64,000 nucleotides of DNA, taken from NCBI GenBank assembly GCA_001468865.1, contig LDIY01000007.1:119770-183769 (forward strand), read 5' to 3'. The notes under the pieces were generated by a model that was not told where the DNA came from, did not search any database, and saw nothing but the letters and a program-made list of their open reading frames with translations. The translations under genes were made by a program, and so were the position numbers. Below are positions 37,277 to 45,521 of the stretch, one piece after another. This DNA comes from a candidate division TM6 bacterium SOIL31. GTDB lineage: Bacteria > Babelota > Babeliae > Babelales > Vermiphilaceae. How positions within the stretch are numbered: the stretch's first letter is position 1; every line of letters starts with the position of its first letter.

Positions 37277-38035
37277 ATGAACAGTCGTGTGTTGGTAAAG
37301 TTATTGGCGGCAGTACTAGTGGTGAGTAATAGTGCAGTGCTGAATGGGATGAAGCGTCAAACAAGTAGAGTTGATTTACTGCAATCTCAAGATCAAAGAT
37401 TGGTAATTAAAGTTGATTGGTGCGTTGATAAAGCCTGCTACCACTCACAGATTTTACCTGAAGTACAAACAATAAATGAGCAGCAATGTACTCATTTTGG
37501 ATTGAATAAAAAAGATTCTTGGGGATTTGCCAAGGTTGATGCTTTTTGTCGTGTTTCATCAGAGGATAAAAAAAAAGAAACTAATAGTAAGATTAATTTA
37601 GTGGAAGAACCTCACCAATATTTAATAGACAAAAAGATACAAGAAATTCCAGAACTACAAAAGCAGTTGGGATTGAAAACGCAATGCAAATTCCTATGGA
37701 ATACAATAGCAAAAAAGAAAGATTTGGTGTCGCAAGCAGCAATGGCTTACGGCATTGATGAGAAAGTTTTGGAAAAGATCGCATTAGATAGTCTTCATCC
37801 TCAATTCATTCCAGCTGAGTGGTTGGTTGATAAAAAAGTGGGAGATAAGATATTAGTATCGGCTCCAGAATTTGATCTTGAAGTTACCATTGCGCAGATT
37901 TCTAAAGATGAAGATATTCGGCATTTGCTGAGGGTGTTGAGTTGGAAGAACTATACGACAAAAAAAGCCCCAGTTATAAAGTTATTGGTAATATGTGGGT
38001 TATTAGGTATTTTATGGAAATATTTAAAACAATAA
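37277..38035 (+). CDS. Exported hypothetical protein with C-terminal TM
   Basis: Signal peptide then NGMKRQTS; C-terminal VIKLLVICGLLGILWKYLKQ. Confidence 0.65.
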   Translation: MNSRVLVKLLAAVLVVSNSAVLNGMKRQTSRVDLLQSQDQRLVIKVDWCVDKACYHSQILPEVQTINEQQCTHFGLNKKDSWGFAKVDAFCRVSSEDKKKETNSKINLVEEPHQYLIDKKIQEIPELQKQLGLKTQCKFLWNTIAKKKDLVSQAAMAYGIDEKVLEKIALDSLHPQFIPAEWLVDKKVGDKILVSAPEFDLEVTIAQISKDEDIRHLLRVLSWKNYTTKKAPVIKLLVICGLLGILWKYLKQ

Positions 38036-38047
38036 AAAATTTGCATA

Positions 38048-38080
38048 AAAAAGAGGGACTTTTTAAAGTCCCTCTTTTAA
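38048..38080. terminator. Terminator-like hairpin
   Basis: aaaagagggactttttaaagtccctctttt. Confidence 0.8.
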
Positions 38081-38167
38081 TTTCTTACGTGCCCGCCGTA
38101 GCTTTACCGTGTCCTTCGTAGTTTTAACGAAGTAGGACGCGAAGGAGGAGTGTATAACTAAGTGGAT

Positions 38168-38563
38168 TTAGTTATTATTGTCGTCGCCAAAGATTTCATC
38201 ATCATTAGCATCAACATCATCGTTAGCTAATTTATAAAGTTTCATTGCTGTAAGGAAAGCAGCACCCAAAACAACTACGCGTCCTGTCCATTCATTGCCA
38301 ATAAATGCACCAACTCTAGAATCTTTAAGGCAATTCATTGAAGCGATTCTACCTAATGTATTTTTTGCAATAACATCAGGTGCTGTAGCTAATACAAATA
38401 CGAAAGGAGCTAATGCTAGATCTTTAGCTTTGGATAACATGCCAGGTTCTGTTTTAACCACTGGTGCAGCTTGTCCTGTTGAAGTAGTATCTTCAGCTAA
38501 TACAGCAGAAACTGGTGCTGAAAATAAAAGTACAGCTAGCAACATAGCGCGTGATGATTTCAT
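38168..38563 (-). CDS. Small exported protein with C-terminal membrane module (paralogous to the C-terminus of 24166..24900)
   Basis: Start set at MKSSRAMLLAVLLFSAPVSAVLAEDTT; APFVFVLATAPDVIAKNTLGRIASMNCLKDSRVGAFIGNEWTGRVVVLGAAFLTAMKLYKLANDDVDANDDEIFGDD. Confidence 0.7.
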   Translation of the reverse strand: MKSSRAMLLAVLLFSAPVSAVLAEDTTSTGQAAPVVKTEPGMLSKAKDLALAPFVFVLATAPDVIAKNTLGRIASMNCLKDSRVGAFIGNEWTGRVVVLGAAFLTAMKLYKLANDDVDANDDEIFGDDNNN

Positions 38564-38814
38564 ATACGTATCCTTCGATAATAGATTATGATTGTAAATA
38601 TCCCTTAATACTTCTAAATAAAGCATTTTCACTTAGATCTTATAGGTAAAAGCCTGTTATGTCAACAGGTCAGACAAGCGCAAAGAGCTGATTTTTGAAG
38701 GGTTTTATTTAAAAAATATAAGATAGGAAAAATTTATGTCTCTCTTTAGAATCGTATATAAAATATACGGTATCGTTAGTTTATAGATCGTGCAAATCTT
38801 TAATATGGAAAGAA

Positions 38815-39174
38815 TTGGTTGTGAAAAAAGTAATTTTACTTACTTGTGCTTATGTATTTTTTATGAACAATAATGCTTGTGGTATGTTGACTTATATAAA
38901 AATGATTCCGCGTTTGGGGAGAAATATTTATTCTACAAGGACATTCATTCATTGGCATACTCCCATACCCACCGATCCTGTGGGATATGCAAAGCATCAG
39001 AGAGAACTCAACTCATGGAAAAATAGATGGCTTGAAATAACAATAAATCAAACAAGCGATGCTTCTTTTAAAAAATATTTACAAAACGAATTACGTAAAA
39101 TTGAGATCGAGGATGAAAGGTTGCTGCAGCTAGAGTTACTTAAGCTAGAGCAGAAAAATAATACAAAAAATTAG
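38815..39174 (+). CDS. Small exported hypothetical protein
   Basis: VKKVILLTCAYVFFMNNNACGMLTY signal peptide; Lys/Glu-rich C-terminus. Confidence 0.55.
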   Translation: MVVKKVILLTCAYVFFMNNNACGMLTYIKMIPRLGRNIYSTRTFIHWHTPIPTDPVGYAKHQRELNSWKNRWLEITINQTSDASFKKYLQNELRKIEIEDERLLQLELLKLEQKNNTKN

Positions 39175-39214
39175 ATTGTCTTTGAAAATGGAAAATTAGA
39201 TATTAATCATTTAA

Positions 39215-39511
39215 GAAGCTGGCCTGCCAGCCGTAGCTTTACGCGAATTTGTTCGTGCATGGCCCAGCCTACGCATAAAGCTTCGGCGGGCAGACTTCGC
39301 TTGGCTATCCGACATTTCTTAATTTTTATTATCAATCATTTGAAGAGACTGGCCGCGCCAGACGTAGCTTTACGCGTAGGATTCGGTGCATGCCCAGCCG
39401 TCGCCAAGGCTATGGCGGGCAGCCTTCGCTTTTGCTAGCAAGCTCTTTAAAATTTTTTTATACAAGCCTTTGAAAAAACTGGCCGTGCCAGCCGTAGCTT
39501 TACGCGAAGGC
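39215..39511. repeat. Three diverged tandem repeat units abutting tRNA-Arg
   Basis: gaagctggcctgccagccgtagctttacgcgaa / gaagagactggccgcgccagacgtagctttacgcgta / gaaaaaactggccgtgccagccgtagctttacgcgaa, spaced about 130 bp. Confidence 0.75.
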
Positions 39512-39588
39512 TGGCATGCCCGGTAGGATTCGAACCTACGACCTACGGATTAGAAATCCGTTGCTCTATCCGACTGAGCTACGGGCAC
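39512..39588 (-). tRNA. tRNA-Arg (TCT), CCA encoded
   Basis: Reverse complement GTGCCCGTAGCTCAGTCGGATAGAGCAACGGATTTCTAATCCGTAGGTCGTAGGTTCGAATCCTACCGGGCATGCCA; anticodon loop TTTCTAA. Confidence 0.94.
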
Positions 39589-39634
39589 GTATATATAATT
39601 TGTTTTTTGGTGCTCTAGCTTTGCCCCATGTTCA

Positions 39635-39712
39635 TTTCTTCACCCGGGGTCCCCGGGCGTAGAGAAGCCTACTTCGAGTAAAGCTACGAAGGCCGCTGAC
39701 GAAGCTGGGGAT
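39635..39712. repeat. Dispersed intergenic repeat (CCCCATG...GGGGTCCCCGGG...GCTGGGG)
   Basis: Same family as 15494 and 23434. Confidence 0.6.
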
Positions 39713-39781
39713 AAAGGCACGTGTATTTATCCCATATTATATCAAGGATTTAAAAAAAAACATAAAGGAAATTATGTTTTT

Positions 39782-41281
39782 TTAGCTTTGTATTGGCACA
39801 AACAATTTAACAAATTCAGATGCAATACCACTAATTTGCTTATGCATATCTTCTGAAATATCTTCCGTACTTCTAATGATATCATACACATCCGGATGTA
39901 CCGATTTAATAAAACTTACGCACTGCAAAGCAAATGGTCCAACCTGATTGAGTGCAAGATTATCCAAAAAGCCTTCTTTAAGCAACAAGAGCATCAATGC
40001 TTGATCCACAAATGAATAGGTAACATATTGCGGTTGTTTTAATAATTCCACTGCACGTTTGCCACGTTCAAGTTGGCGATGTGATATATCGTCAAGCTCT
40101 GCGCCAAATTGCGCAAATGCAAGAAGTTCTTGGTATTGTGCAAGTTCCAAGCGTAATGCACGCGTCATTTTTTTCACTGCTTTTGTTTGTGCTGCACCAC
40201 CAACGCGAGAAACTGAAAGTTCAGCATTTACTGCCGGGCGAATTCCTTGGTTGAACAATTTTGTATCCAAGAATATTTGTCCATCGGTGATAGAAATAAG
40301 GTTGGTAGGAATATAGGCAGTAATATCATCGCCTTGAATTTGTACAATAGGAAGCGCGGTGATAGAACCACCTTTTGCAAGTTTTCCTGCACGTTCAAGA
40401 AGGCGTGAGTGAAGATAAAAAACATCACCTGGATAAGCTTCTCTTCCGGGGGATCTGCGCAAGAGCAATGACATTTCACGGAACGCTATTGCATGATTAC
40501 TTAAATCATCATAAACAATCAGTACATCTTTGCCTTGATCGCGGAAATATTCAGCAACCGTGCAGCCAACATAGGGAGCAAGATATTGATTAAGTACCGC
40601 GTCACCAGAATCAGCGCTGATAATAACGGAATATCCAAGTGCACCATTAACCTCAAGCAAAGAAACAAGACGTGCTAAATTGGCTTGACGTTGTCCGATA
40701 GAAACATACACGCAAATTACATCTTTACCTTTTTGATGCAAAATCGTATCAATCACCATTGATGATTTACCGGTGTTTCTGTTTCCCACAATCAGTTCTC
40801 GTTGTCCTTTTCCAATGGGCACTAACACGTCAATAGCAAGAATCCCTGTTTCTAATGATTCATTAACGGGTGATCTTTCCATGATACTTGGAATATCAGT
40901 TTCTATGGGACGAAGTTCTGTAGTTGCCAACTCTCCCAATCCATCAAGTGGCATACCGTCGGCGCCAATAACGCGACCAAGAAGGTTCATGCCCACCGGA
41001 GTTTGAAATACAGTGTGCGTGCGGCGTACGGTTTCTAGTTCTGCAACAGGGATTGATCTATCAACTAAAAAAATAGCAACGGAATTTTCATTGAGTTGAA
41101 AAATAATACCGCTATTTCCGCCTTCAAAGGTAACATATTCGCCGAGCATGGCATGTGATAAGCCATAAACGGTACAGATATTATCCCCGACGCGAATAAC
41201 GGTGCCAATTTCTTCTAATTGTTCTTCGGGCAGATCACGCAATGATCGTTCAAAGAGTGATATAAGATCGGTATTTTTCAT
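39782..41281 (-). CDS. atpA: F-type ATP synthase subunit alpha
   Basis: GNRNTGKSSMVIDTILHQKGKDVICVYVSIGQRQANLARL; YDDLSNHAIAFREMSLLLRRSPGREAYPGDVFYLHSRLLERAGKL. Confidence 0.98.
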   Translation of the reverse strand: MKNTDLISLFERSLRDLPEEQLEEIGTVIRVGDNICTVYGLSHAMLGEYVTFEGGNSGIIFQLNENSVAIFLVDRSIPVAELETVRRTHTVFQTPVGMNLLGRVIGADGMPLDGLGELATTELRPIETDIPSIMERSPVNESLETGILAIDVLVPIGKGQRELIVGNRNTGKSSMVIDTILHQKGKDVICVYVSIGQRQANLARLVSLLEVNGALGYSVIISADSGDAVLNQYLAPYVGCTVAEYFRDQGKDVLIVYDDLSNHAIAFREMSLLLRRSPGREAYPGDVFYLHSRLLERAGKLAKGGSITALPIVQIQGDDITAYIPTNLISITDGQIFLDTKLFNQGIRPAVNAELSVSRVGGAAQTKAVKKMTRALRLELAQYQELLAFAQFGAELDDISHRQLERGKRAVELLKQPQYVTYSFVDQALMLLLLKEGFLDNLALNQVGPFALQCVSFIKSVHPDVYDIIRSTEDISEDMHKQISGIASEFVKLFVPIQS

Positions 41282-41823
41282 ATATTAAACCTCTGCAAGT
41301 CTCTTATGTGCTTGCGTACTGAATATTCCCACAGATAATCACTGCTTTGTAAGCGAAGGCCTGCGATCAGTGACGGATCTAGAGAGGGGGTGCCTATAAT
41401 TTTTTTGTTGATTGAATGTTCAAGAAATTTTTTAATTGAAGCAATTTGTTGATCACTCATATCATGAGTACTTTTAATAGAAAATTCTACCGTATCGATC
41501 TGTTCTTTATATAACTCAGTAATCCAGTGCAATACATTTGGAATATAAAAAGAACGATTGTGCTCAATAAGAAGTAAGATAATTGCACTAAAATCGTGTG
41601 GTAAAGAGAAGTAATCAATAAGATCTGCAACCATTGATTTTCTTCTCTCTTGATCAAATTGCGGTAGTTGCAGAAAGAAGAGAGTTTTTTTATGCGTTTG
41701 TAAAAAAGTTTGTGCAACAGTAATTTTTTTTAAATCAGTAAAGGTACACGCTTTAGGATAGAGGTGCATAAATGCCTGAGCGTATTTTTTAGCAACATTG
41801 TTATTGATAGTAGTTTCGTTCAC
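41278..41823 (-). CDS. atpH: F-type ATP synthase subunit delta
   Basis: AtpH-like size and order; AKKYAQAFMHLYPKA; C-terminal IIGTPSLDPSLIAGLRLQSSDYLWEYSVRKHIRDL. Confidence 0.88.
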   Translation of the reverse strand: MNETTINNNVAKKYAQAFMHLYPKACTFTDLKKITVAQTFLQTHKKTLFFLQLPQFDQERRKSMVADLIDYFSLPHDFSAIILLLIEHNRSFYIPNVLHWITELYKEQIDTVEFSIKSTHDMSDQQIASIKKFLEHSINKKIIGTPSLDPSLIAGLRLQSSDYLWEYSVRKHIRDLQRFNI

Positions 41824-42317
41824 GATGCTCTCTCATCCATAAAGTGTGTAATTGCTTTAAGATAATCAGCATTTTTCTGCGCATCTTTAAAATGCAGCAT
41901 AAGTGTTTTTTGCAGATTAGCAGTAACTTGCTGAGTAACAATGGCTCGGACTTTTTCTTGTTCGCGATTTTCGGCAATAGTTGCAGCGCGCTGTTTGCCT
42001 GCGATTAATTCTTGAGCATGTATCTTTTGTGTAATTTCTTGTTCAAGAGTAATTGCTTTTTTCCATTCATCAATTTTTGTTCTAAAATTTTTGCACAATA
42101 TCGATTCTTCTTTTAAAAGGGTATCGAGAGCAACTTGCTGTTGTTCAAAAGAGAGTTGTTGTTCGTATAAATGTTCGTGAGAGGCTTTTTGCTCTGCTAT
42201 CATACAAAGCAGATCGCACTTAATATATTTTTTATACAAAAACATTGCAGCTGCAATCAGGGCTGCAAAATTGATCAACCGAAAAAGAATGGCAACAATG
42301 TTTTCATTAGTGAACAT
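41820..42317 (-). CDS. atpF: F-type ATP synthase b-type subunit (second copy, b')
   Basis: N-terminal TM helix (IVAILFRLINFAALIAAAMFLYKKY) then long helical region; between atpH and the other b subunit. Confidence 0.75.
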   Translation of the reverse strand: MFTNENIVAILFRLINFAALIAAAMFLYKKYIKCDLLCMIAEQKASHEHLYEQQLSFEQQQVALDTLLKEESILCKNFRTKIDEWKKAITLEQEITQKIHAQELIAGKQRAATIAENREQEKVRAIVTQQVTANLQKTLMLHFKDAQKNADYLKAITHFMDERAS

Positions 42318-42678
42318 GTTTTAATTTCTCTTCCAAGGTTTTGCTCACCGTACTAATTGTTTCTGCAATGGCATCGGGAGATACAGAAAAATCGGTCACG
42401 TATTGCTCTGTTTCATCTGAAGAAGAAAAAGTTTTGGGATGCAGAGACGGTCGATGAATGTTAAAATATTCCTGGCAGATATACCAATGCCTTTGGCGTT
42501 CTTTTTCTTGAATTTCAAGACTTTTCTTTTGTTGCGCAATAATTTCAAGCAGAGCATGCTCCTGGGCATTTTCTTGCTCGATGATTGCAACGGCTGGTCT
42601 AAAAAGAAACTGCCGTAGCATCAAGTAGGTGATAAAAAAATTAAGTGCTTGCGCAAAGACAGTGGCATTTACATTCAT
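42307..42678 (-). CDS. atpF: F-type ATP synthase b-type subunit (first copy)
   Basis: Start at MNVNATVFAQALNFFITYLMLRQFLFRPAVAIIEQ, typical AtpF N-terminus; this start removes the overlap with atpE. Confidence 0.78.
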   Translation of the reverse strand: MNVNATVFAQALNFFITYLMLRQFLFRPAVAIIEQENAQEHALLEIIAQQKKSLEIQEKERQRHWYICQEYFNIHRPSLHPKTFSSSDETEQYVTDFSVSPDAIAETISTVSKTLEEKLKHVH

Positions 42679-42683
42679 GGAAA

Positions 42684-42944
42684 CTATCCAATGCGAGATC
42701 CAAAGAGTACTAATGCGCCCGAAATCAAAAGACAATAGATTGCAGATGATTCAACAACAGCAAGAGCTAAGATCATTGATGTTCTAATTTTATCAGCGCT
42801 TTCTGGGTATTTACCAATGTTTTCACAGGCCTTCATCCCAATGATTCCTTGACCAAGAGCGGGTCCAAGGCTTCCAAATCCCATCGTTATTGCTGCACCA
42901 ATAAAAGCCGCTGCTTTTGCATAAAATATTCCATCCATCTGCAA
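42684..42944 (-). CDS. atpE: F-type ATP synthase subunit c
   Basis: Two TM helices; GSLGPALGQGIIGMKACENIGKYPES loop; ALAVVESSAIYCLLISGALVLF with the ion-binding Glu. Confidence 0.94.
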   Translation of the reverse strand: MQMDGIFYAKAAAFIGAAITMGFGSLGPALGQGIIGMKACENIGKYPESADKIRTSMILALAVVESSAIYCLLISGALVLFGSRIG

Positions 42945-43164
42945 TCCTTTAAAAACAGGTGTTTTTGTGGTATTTTTCTTTGTCCCAATGTTCCATCGGG
43001 GATCCCGTAGTTCTTTTTCTATTGTAACTCACTTTTTTAATTTTTCACAAGCAGAATATTGACAAAAAGGGACTTTTTTCAAAACCCAATCTCCGCACTG
43101 CTTCAATTGGGTACCCAATCGGGGATAGAATGAAGGATTTGATGAAAAAATAATAAAAAAGAAT

Positions 43165-45207
43165 TTAGGTATTTGAAGGGCGATAACCCAAATAGCTCTT
43201 TAACCAATTCCAAAACCAGTTTTCTTTGGATTGTTTAGGTTCGCTTTCTTTGATTTTTTTAAGTTCATCAGGCAAAAGAAACTTCTTAGGTATGGTCTTA
43301 TATGTAGACAGAGAAAGTTTATCATCCAATAAATCAATCAATAATTCTTGCAATTCAATGGGTAGGGTCAAAAATGCTTTTGTTTGATCTTTATTCAAAG
43401 AAAGGAGCGATTTAAAGCATATGTCATAAACCAATCGCTTCTGATCTGAGGTACATGATTTTAATGAGTTAATACTGTTAAGATCTTGGGCAGTCCATAA
43501 GGTCCATACCCTTACCAATGCGACATTTGCTAAATCCATCGTTGAAAAGGCTATTTTGCAACTGCCATCAGAACTTGGTGCTACGGAAACGCCAAAGCCG
43601 CTATCAAGTATTTCATATGATGGCTTTTTGGGATCGCTGATATCCCACAGGATAAGTTTGGAGTTCTTGTAATCATTAACATTCGGCACAACGGAGGCAA
43701 TAATAAAATCATTATCGGGTAAAAATTCTGCTGATTCAATCGCTGGCAACTTTCCAATTTCTTTTGAATCAAGTTTTAACGAAGTATCTTCATTGAAGAT
43801 ATCATTGTCTACATTGTTTATTATTAACTGATCTGACGTATTAAGTGGACGACTTACTATCATTTTGCCATTTTGGCTGAATGCAATAGGGGCTATAGGG
43901 TTTTTAAATATTCCCTCTTTAAGTACGGTAATATTTGTCAATCTACTTATGTCGCATAAAGCGAGAATATTGTTGTGATTAGCCTGACCCCCCACGGCAA
44001 TTGTTGTTTTTTTAGCGGGATTTAAGACAATTGTGTTTATATGATGGAAATGAGAAGAAACTATGAATTGTTGTGGCATCGCATACGTTTTATTCATAAA
44101 ATCCCAACCATAGAGCCTATCCCCACTACTCTGGGCAAAAAGTATGGTCCCTTCTTCAGTAAAAACTAATTTAGGGAGGACAAATCTCCAGGATAGCGTT
44201 GCTATGGGATGGTTAGAATTTTTTTTATTAATATCCCATACCTGAATGGTATGTCCTGCAACAAAAGCAATTTTCTTGTTGTCAGGACTAAACATGGCGG
44301 CACTTACATGCTCATGTGAGTGGTAAGATTGAAGTTCTATTTTTTCTTTGCGTTCTATATCCCAAATATTGATGAGGGAAGGTTGGACTGTGCATATTTT
44401 ACTCCCATCCGGACTCCACCTCGTCTGTCCTGGCGTTTGTTCAGAGCTTTGTATTCCAAGCTCTGTTTTTCTAGTGATCTGGTATTTTTTTATAATTAAT
44501 TTTTTTAATTGATTAATGCTTTTTAAAGTAAAAAGGCTCTCCTGGAGATTTGGTCTTAATTTATCTAAAGAAAGATTGCTAAAAGTGTTTTTCATGCTGA
44601 GGATATGATCTTTAATCGCATCAAAACATGTATGAGAAATATCGAATGGACCGTCAAAAGCATCAACAAAGTTTTCTATGCCTATTAAATCCTCAAGAGA
44701 ATATTTTTGGAGTGAATTCTTTACCGCAATAATTTTATCGCCTAATTCTTTCGGTTCTGAATAAACCGTTATAATATCAAAAGAATTTTTTATGTCCGCA
44801 ATAGGATAATTTATCGGAATGGGAGTAAAATGCATATTTTCTGTCTTGTTTTCTTCAAAGTCTTCTAACAGTCCTTTTATGCTATTGCACAAGTTAAGAA
44901 TATCTCTTTTTACGCGTATGCAGTTATCAATGTTTTTTTCTTCACATATGAGAAATGAATCTCCAAATTGGGTCTTAACAATAGATGCGCCGGATTGCTT
45001 CAATTCTAAAGGGTTTATTTTTTCTGATGGGGTTTTATATGGATTTGATGTGGTGAATGGTATGAAAGGCCGTGTTTTTCGTTTTTCCAAAGCTTGTCGT
45101 ACGATTTCCGATTGCATAGCAGCCATTTGATGGGCAAAAAATAGTACCAAGAGGCATAATGGCTTCTGGAATATTCTAGAGATTTTGAAATTAAGACTTA
45201 TTTTCAT
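43165..45207 (-). CDS. Exported WD40-like beta-propeller protein
   Basis: Start set at MKISLNFKISRIFQKPLCLLVLFFAHQMAAM; repeats TRWSPDGSKICTVQPSLINIWDIERK, AAMFSPDNKKIAFVAGHTIQVWDINKK. Confidence 0.78.
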   Translation of the reverse strand: MKISLNFKISRIFQKPLCLLVLFFAHQMAAMQSEIVRQALEKRKTRPFIPFTTSNPYKTPSEKINPLELKQSGASIVKTQFGDSFLICEEKNIDNCIRVKRDILNLCNSIKGLLEDFEENKTENMHFTPIPINYPIADIKNSFDIITVYSEPKELGDKIIAVKNSLQKYSLEDLIGIENFVDAFDGPFDISHTCFDAIKDHILSMKNTFSNLSLDKLRPNLQESLFTLKSINQLKKLIIKKYQITRKTELGIQSSEQTPGQTRWSPDGSKICTVQPSLINIWDIERKEKIELQSYHSHEHVSAAMFSPDNKKIAFVAGHTIQVWDINKKNSNHPIATLSWRFVLPKLVFTEEGTILFAQSSGDRLYGWDFMNKTYAMPQQFIVSSHFHHINTIVLNPAKKTTIAVGGQANHNNILALCDISRLTNITVLKEGIFKNPIAPIAFSQNGKMIVSRPLNTSDQLIINNVDNDIFNEDTSLKLDSKEIGKLPAIESAEFLPDNDFIIASVVPNVNDYKNSKLILWDISDPKKPSYEILDSGFGVSVAPSSDGSCKIAFSTMDLANVALVRVWTLWTAQDLNSINSLKSCTSDQKRLVYDICFKSLLSLNKDQTKAFLTLPIELQELLIDLLDDKLSLSTYKTIPKKFLLPDELKKIKESEPKQSKENWFWNWLKSYLGYRPSNT

Positions 45208-45521
45208 TAGAAACATCCTTCTTGTGATCGCTTTAATAAGCTTCATGTGAAATAATAGCAAATATTCTCTTAGAAAGTAAACAGCTTTAGCTTTTTGAGG
45301 CTGATGGGTGAAAGATAAATGAAAATTGGAAGAAAAAGATGTGTTGTGAGATTGGGTGCAAGGCTAATTCTCAGGTCTTAAGTGAGCCCTGTTAAGGCCT
45401 CAAGTATCAATTTTCTCTAGAATTTTGTACTATGATTTATATAAACGTTAATATAATGACATAATTTAACTGCTGTTTTTTGAAAAAATCTGAAATTTAA
45501 TTAAAGAAATATAAAAAAATT

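Noticed and set aside
39215-39511. Possible CRISPR array (regularly spaced repeats)
   Set aside because: Only three long, diverged units with related spacers; no short identical repeats and no cas genes.
40059-41006. ORFs antisense to or out of frame with atpA (40059..40316, 40228..40479, 40375..40593, 40773..41006)
   Set aside because: Shadow ORFs of a strongly conserved CDS.
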